Shown here: one piece after another, positions 61,838 to 64,000 of the stretch
How positions within the stretch are numbered: position 1 is the first letter of the stretch
Layout: every line of letters starts with the position of its first letter
DNA from: Streptomyces spinosus
GTDB taxonomy: Bacteria; Actinomycetota; Actinomycetes; Streptomycetales; Streptomycetaceae
NCBI RefSeq assembly: GCF_020400655.1
Contig: NZ_JAINRC010000015.1
Location: 124,001-188,000 of the forward strand
DNA: 64,000 nt
Direction: 5' to 3'
The notes under the pieces: model-generated
Seen by the model: only the letters and a program-made list of their open reading frames with translations
What the model was told of the DNA's origin: nothing
The model's database searches: none
Position numbers and translations under genes: made by a program

Positions 61838-61993
61838 CCCACCCCCGCCCCACCACCTCCTCCGCCCCACTCCACCCCACCCCACCCCCACCCCACCCCG
61901 CCCCACCACCTCCCCCGCCCCAACCGCCGGACGGCCCCCGCTCCGGTTAGGCTCTGGCCAGGACGACAGCGGATCCGAGGGGAGACCACGGAC

Positions 61994-64000
61994 ATGACGC
62001 CGGGGCGCAGGAGCAGCACTTTCACCCGTCTGCTGCGGCACGGCTTCACCGACCCGTCCGCCGCCGAACGCCTCCTCGACGGCCCCGAACTGGCCCCGGT
62101 CCGCAACGACCCCGTCCTCCTCGAAGCCCTCGGCGCCACCGCCGACCCCGACCTCGCCCTGCACGGCCTGGTCCGCCTCCTGGAGGCCCAGCCCGGCCCC
62201 ACCGCCCACCGCGAACTGCTGGACACCCTCATCGCGGCCAAGCCGCTGCGCGACCGCCTGCTCGGCATCCTCGGCGCCTCCGCCGCCCTCGCCGACCACC
62301 TCGCCCGCCACCCCGGCGACTGGCACGCCCTGGTCACCTACGAGCCGCACGACCTCCACCCGGGCGTCGCGGAGTTCGAGCGCGGCCTGGCGGAGGCCAC
62401 CGACCCGGTCTCGCTCCGCGTCGCCTACCGCCGCTGCCTGCTCTCCATCGCCGCCCGCGACGTCTGCGGCACCACGGACGTCGCCGAGGCGGCCGCGGAG
62501 CTCGCCGACCTGGCCACCGCCACCCTCCGCGCGGCCCTGTCCCTCGCCGAACGCGCGGCGCCGCAGGACGCCGCCGCCTGCCGCCTCGCGGTGATAGCGA
62601 TGGGCAAGTGCGGCGGCCACGAGCTGAACTACGTCTCCGACGTGGACGTCATCTTCGTGGCGGAACCGGCCGAGGGCACCCCCGAGCCCCAGGCGCTGCA
62701 GGCCGCGACGAGACTCGCCGCGCACCTGATGCGGATCTGCTCCGAGACCACCGTCGAGGGATCCATCTGGCCGGTGGACGCCAACCTCCGCCCCGAGGGC
62801 CGCAACGGCCCCCTCGTGCGCACCCTCAGCAGCCACCTCGCCTACTACCAGCGCTGGGCGAAGACCTGGGAGTTCCAGGCCCTGCTCAAGGCCCGTCCGG
62901 TGGCCGGCGACGCGGCGCTCGGCGCGGCGTACGTCGAGGCCCTCGAACCCCTCGTGTGGCAGGCGGCGGACCGCGAGAACTTCGTGGCGGACGTGCAGAA
63001 GATGCGCCGCCGGGTGGTCGAGAACATCCCGGCGGCCGAGATCGACCGCGAGCTCAAGCTGGGCCCCGGCGGCCTGAGGGACGTCGAGTTCGCCGTGCAG
63101 CTCCTGCAGTTGGTGCACGGCCGCACCGATCCCGCCCTGCGCAGCGGCACCACCCTGGACGCCCTGACGGCCCTCGCCGCCGGCGGCTACGTCGGCCGGG
63201 AGGACGCCGCCCGCCTGGACGAGGCGTACCGCTTCCTGCGCTCCATGGAGCACCGCATCCAGCTGTACCGCCTGCGCCGCACCCACCTCGTGCCGGAGGC
63301 GGAGCCGGACGTGCGCCGCCTCGGCCGCTCCCTGGGCCTGCGCGCCGACCCGGTGGCCGGGCTGAACCGCGAGTGGAAGCGGCACACCGGCGTCGTGCGC
63401 CGGCTGCACGAGAAGCTCTTCTACCGCCCGCTGCTCGACGCGGTCGCCCAACTCGCCCCCGGCGAGGCCCGGCTGCGCCCGGAGGCGGCCCGCGAACGCC
63501 TGGTGGCGCTCGGCTACGCCGACCCGGCCGCCGCCCTGCGCCACCTGGAGGCCCTGGCCTCCGGTGTCTCCCGCAAGGCGGCGATCCAGCGGACCCTGCT
63601 GCCGGTCCTCCTCGGCTGGTTCGCGGACTCCGCCGACCCGGACGCCGGCCTGCTGAACTTCCGCAAGGTCTCCGACGCGCTCGGCAAGACCCCCTGGTAC
63701 CTGCGCCTGCTGCGCGACGAGGGCGCGGCGGCCGAGAACCTCGCCCGCGTGCTGTCGGCGGGCCGCCTCGCCCCCGACCTGCTGATGCGCGCCCCCGAGG
63801 CGGTGGCCCTGCTCGGCGACGGCAGCGGAGCGGGGCCCGCGACGGCCGGCGGCGGCCTCGCGCCGCGGCAGCGGGCCGCGCTGGAGCAGGAGATCCTGGC
63901 GGCCGTGGGCCGCGCGGAGAACGCCGCCCAGGGTGTCACCGCGGCCCGTGGCGTCCGCCGCCGTGAGCTGTTCCGTACCGCCGCCGCCGACATCGTCGGC
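61994..64000 (+). CDS. glnE: Bifunctional glutamine synthetase adenylyl-transferase/removase (3' end outside window)
   Basis: First 669 residues from ATG 61994, with GGGGAG 9 nt upstream and TAGGCT (61948-61953) as -10; no stop before the window end (usual length about 1000 aa). N-terminal adenylyl-removing nucleotidyltransferase: MGKCGGHELNYVSDVDVIFV, the G-G-x-E-L-N-x-x-S-D-x-D signature, then SIWPVDANLRPEGRNG and the regulatory helix bundle (LGPGGLRDVEFAVQLLQLVH). The second transferase domain begins near the end. It adenylylates or deadenylylates GlnA according to nitrogen status. Confidence 0.96.
   Translation, partial: MTPGRRSSTFTRLLRHGFTDPSAAERLLDGPELAPVRNDPVLLEALGATADPDLALHGLVRLLEAQPGPTAHRELLDTLIAAKPLRDRLLGILGASAALADHLARHPGDWHALVTYEPHDLHPGVAEFERGLAEATDPVSLRVAYRRCLLSIAARDVCGTTDVAEAAAELADLATATLRAALSLAERAAPQDAAACRLAVIAMGKCGGHELNYVSDVDVIFVAEPAEGTPEPQALQAATRLAAHLMRICSETTVEGSIWPVDANLRPEGRNGPLVRTLSSHLAYYQRWAKTWEFQALLKARPVAGDAALGAAYVEALEPLVWQAADRENFVADVQKMRRRVVENIPAAEIDRELKLGPGGLRDVEFAVQLLQLVHGRTDPALRSGTTLDALTALAAGGYVGREDAARLDEAYRFLRSMEHRIQLYRLRRTHLVPEAEPDVRRLGRSLGLRADPVAGLNREWKRHTGVVRRLHEKLFYRPLLDAVAQLAPGEARLRPEAARERLVALGYADPAAALRHLEALASGVSRKAAIQRTLLPVLLGWFADSADPDAGLLNFRKVSDALGKTPWYLRLLRDEGAAAENLARVLSAGRLAPDLLMRAPEAVALLGDGSGAGPATAGGGLAPRQRAALEQEILAAVGRAENAAQGVTAARGVRRRELFRTAAADIVG

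Overview
This is a stretch of a Streptomyces chromosome (or a very close relative). Overall G+C is very high, third codon positions are almost all G or C, GTG starts are common, and several genes appear to lack a leader. The families are typical of the genus: SARP regulator, Scr1/WhiJ-type HTH with DUF397, EfeUOB, NsrR/Hmp, S53 protease. Gene order from the zinc-ribbon/RNase H pair through rnpB, efe, map, panB and glnA2 to glnE looks like conserved core chromosome. No rRNA, tRNA, CRISPR array or polyketide/NRPS cluster was seen.

Layout: 0-7.3 kb, nucleic-acid housekeeping (zinc-ribbon protein, RNase H/phosphatase fusion, KDPG aldolase, YaaA, RNB nuclease, AraC regulator, DMT exporter and RNase P RNA). 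7.4-18 kb, DoxX protein, a decayed NTF2-like gene, aldo/keto reductase, D-Ala-D-Ala carboxypeptidase, two oxidoreductases, a Bcr/CflA exporter coupled to a serine hydrolase, Rsm22-like methyltransferase, TetR and a primase-like protein. 18-22.5 kb, an efeO-efeB-efeU iron uptake operon with a trailing lipoprotein gene and two tandem iron boxes. 22.8-30 kb, PhzF-like protein, methionine aminopeptidase, an exporter, cytoplasmic sialidase, F420-NADP reductase and M50 protease.

30-36.8 kb holds a Uma2 protein, a large SARP/BTAD regulator, a DrrAB-like ABC exporter and panB. Four heptamers spaced exactly 11 bp apart precede the exporter genes, the classic layout of a SARP binding site. 36.9-42.4 kb carries exporters with palindromic operators, a TetR regulator and an EEP-family phosphatase. 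42.4-44.2 kb is a Streptomyces-type developmental regulator module (anti-sigma-like ATPase, small protein, HTH, DUF397). 44.2-49.6 kb has a secreted S53 protease, a DUF3105-DUF305 pair, and nsrR with hmp under a 27-bp palindrome for nitric oxide control.

glnA2, a glutamine synthetase-like enzyme known in S. coelicolor as a gamma-glutamylpolyamine synthetase, lies 3.4 kb from an Orn/Lys/Arg decarboxylase, suggesting a polyamine theme. Between them is the only clearly foreign segment (about 51.3-53.2 kb): a broken tyrosine integrase followed by two unrecognised genes of visibly lower G+C. The last part carries an exported phosphatase-transporter-beta-propeller operon, a DUF72 gene, an 11-copy 19-bp tandem repeat, and the first two thirds of glnE.
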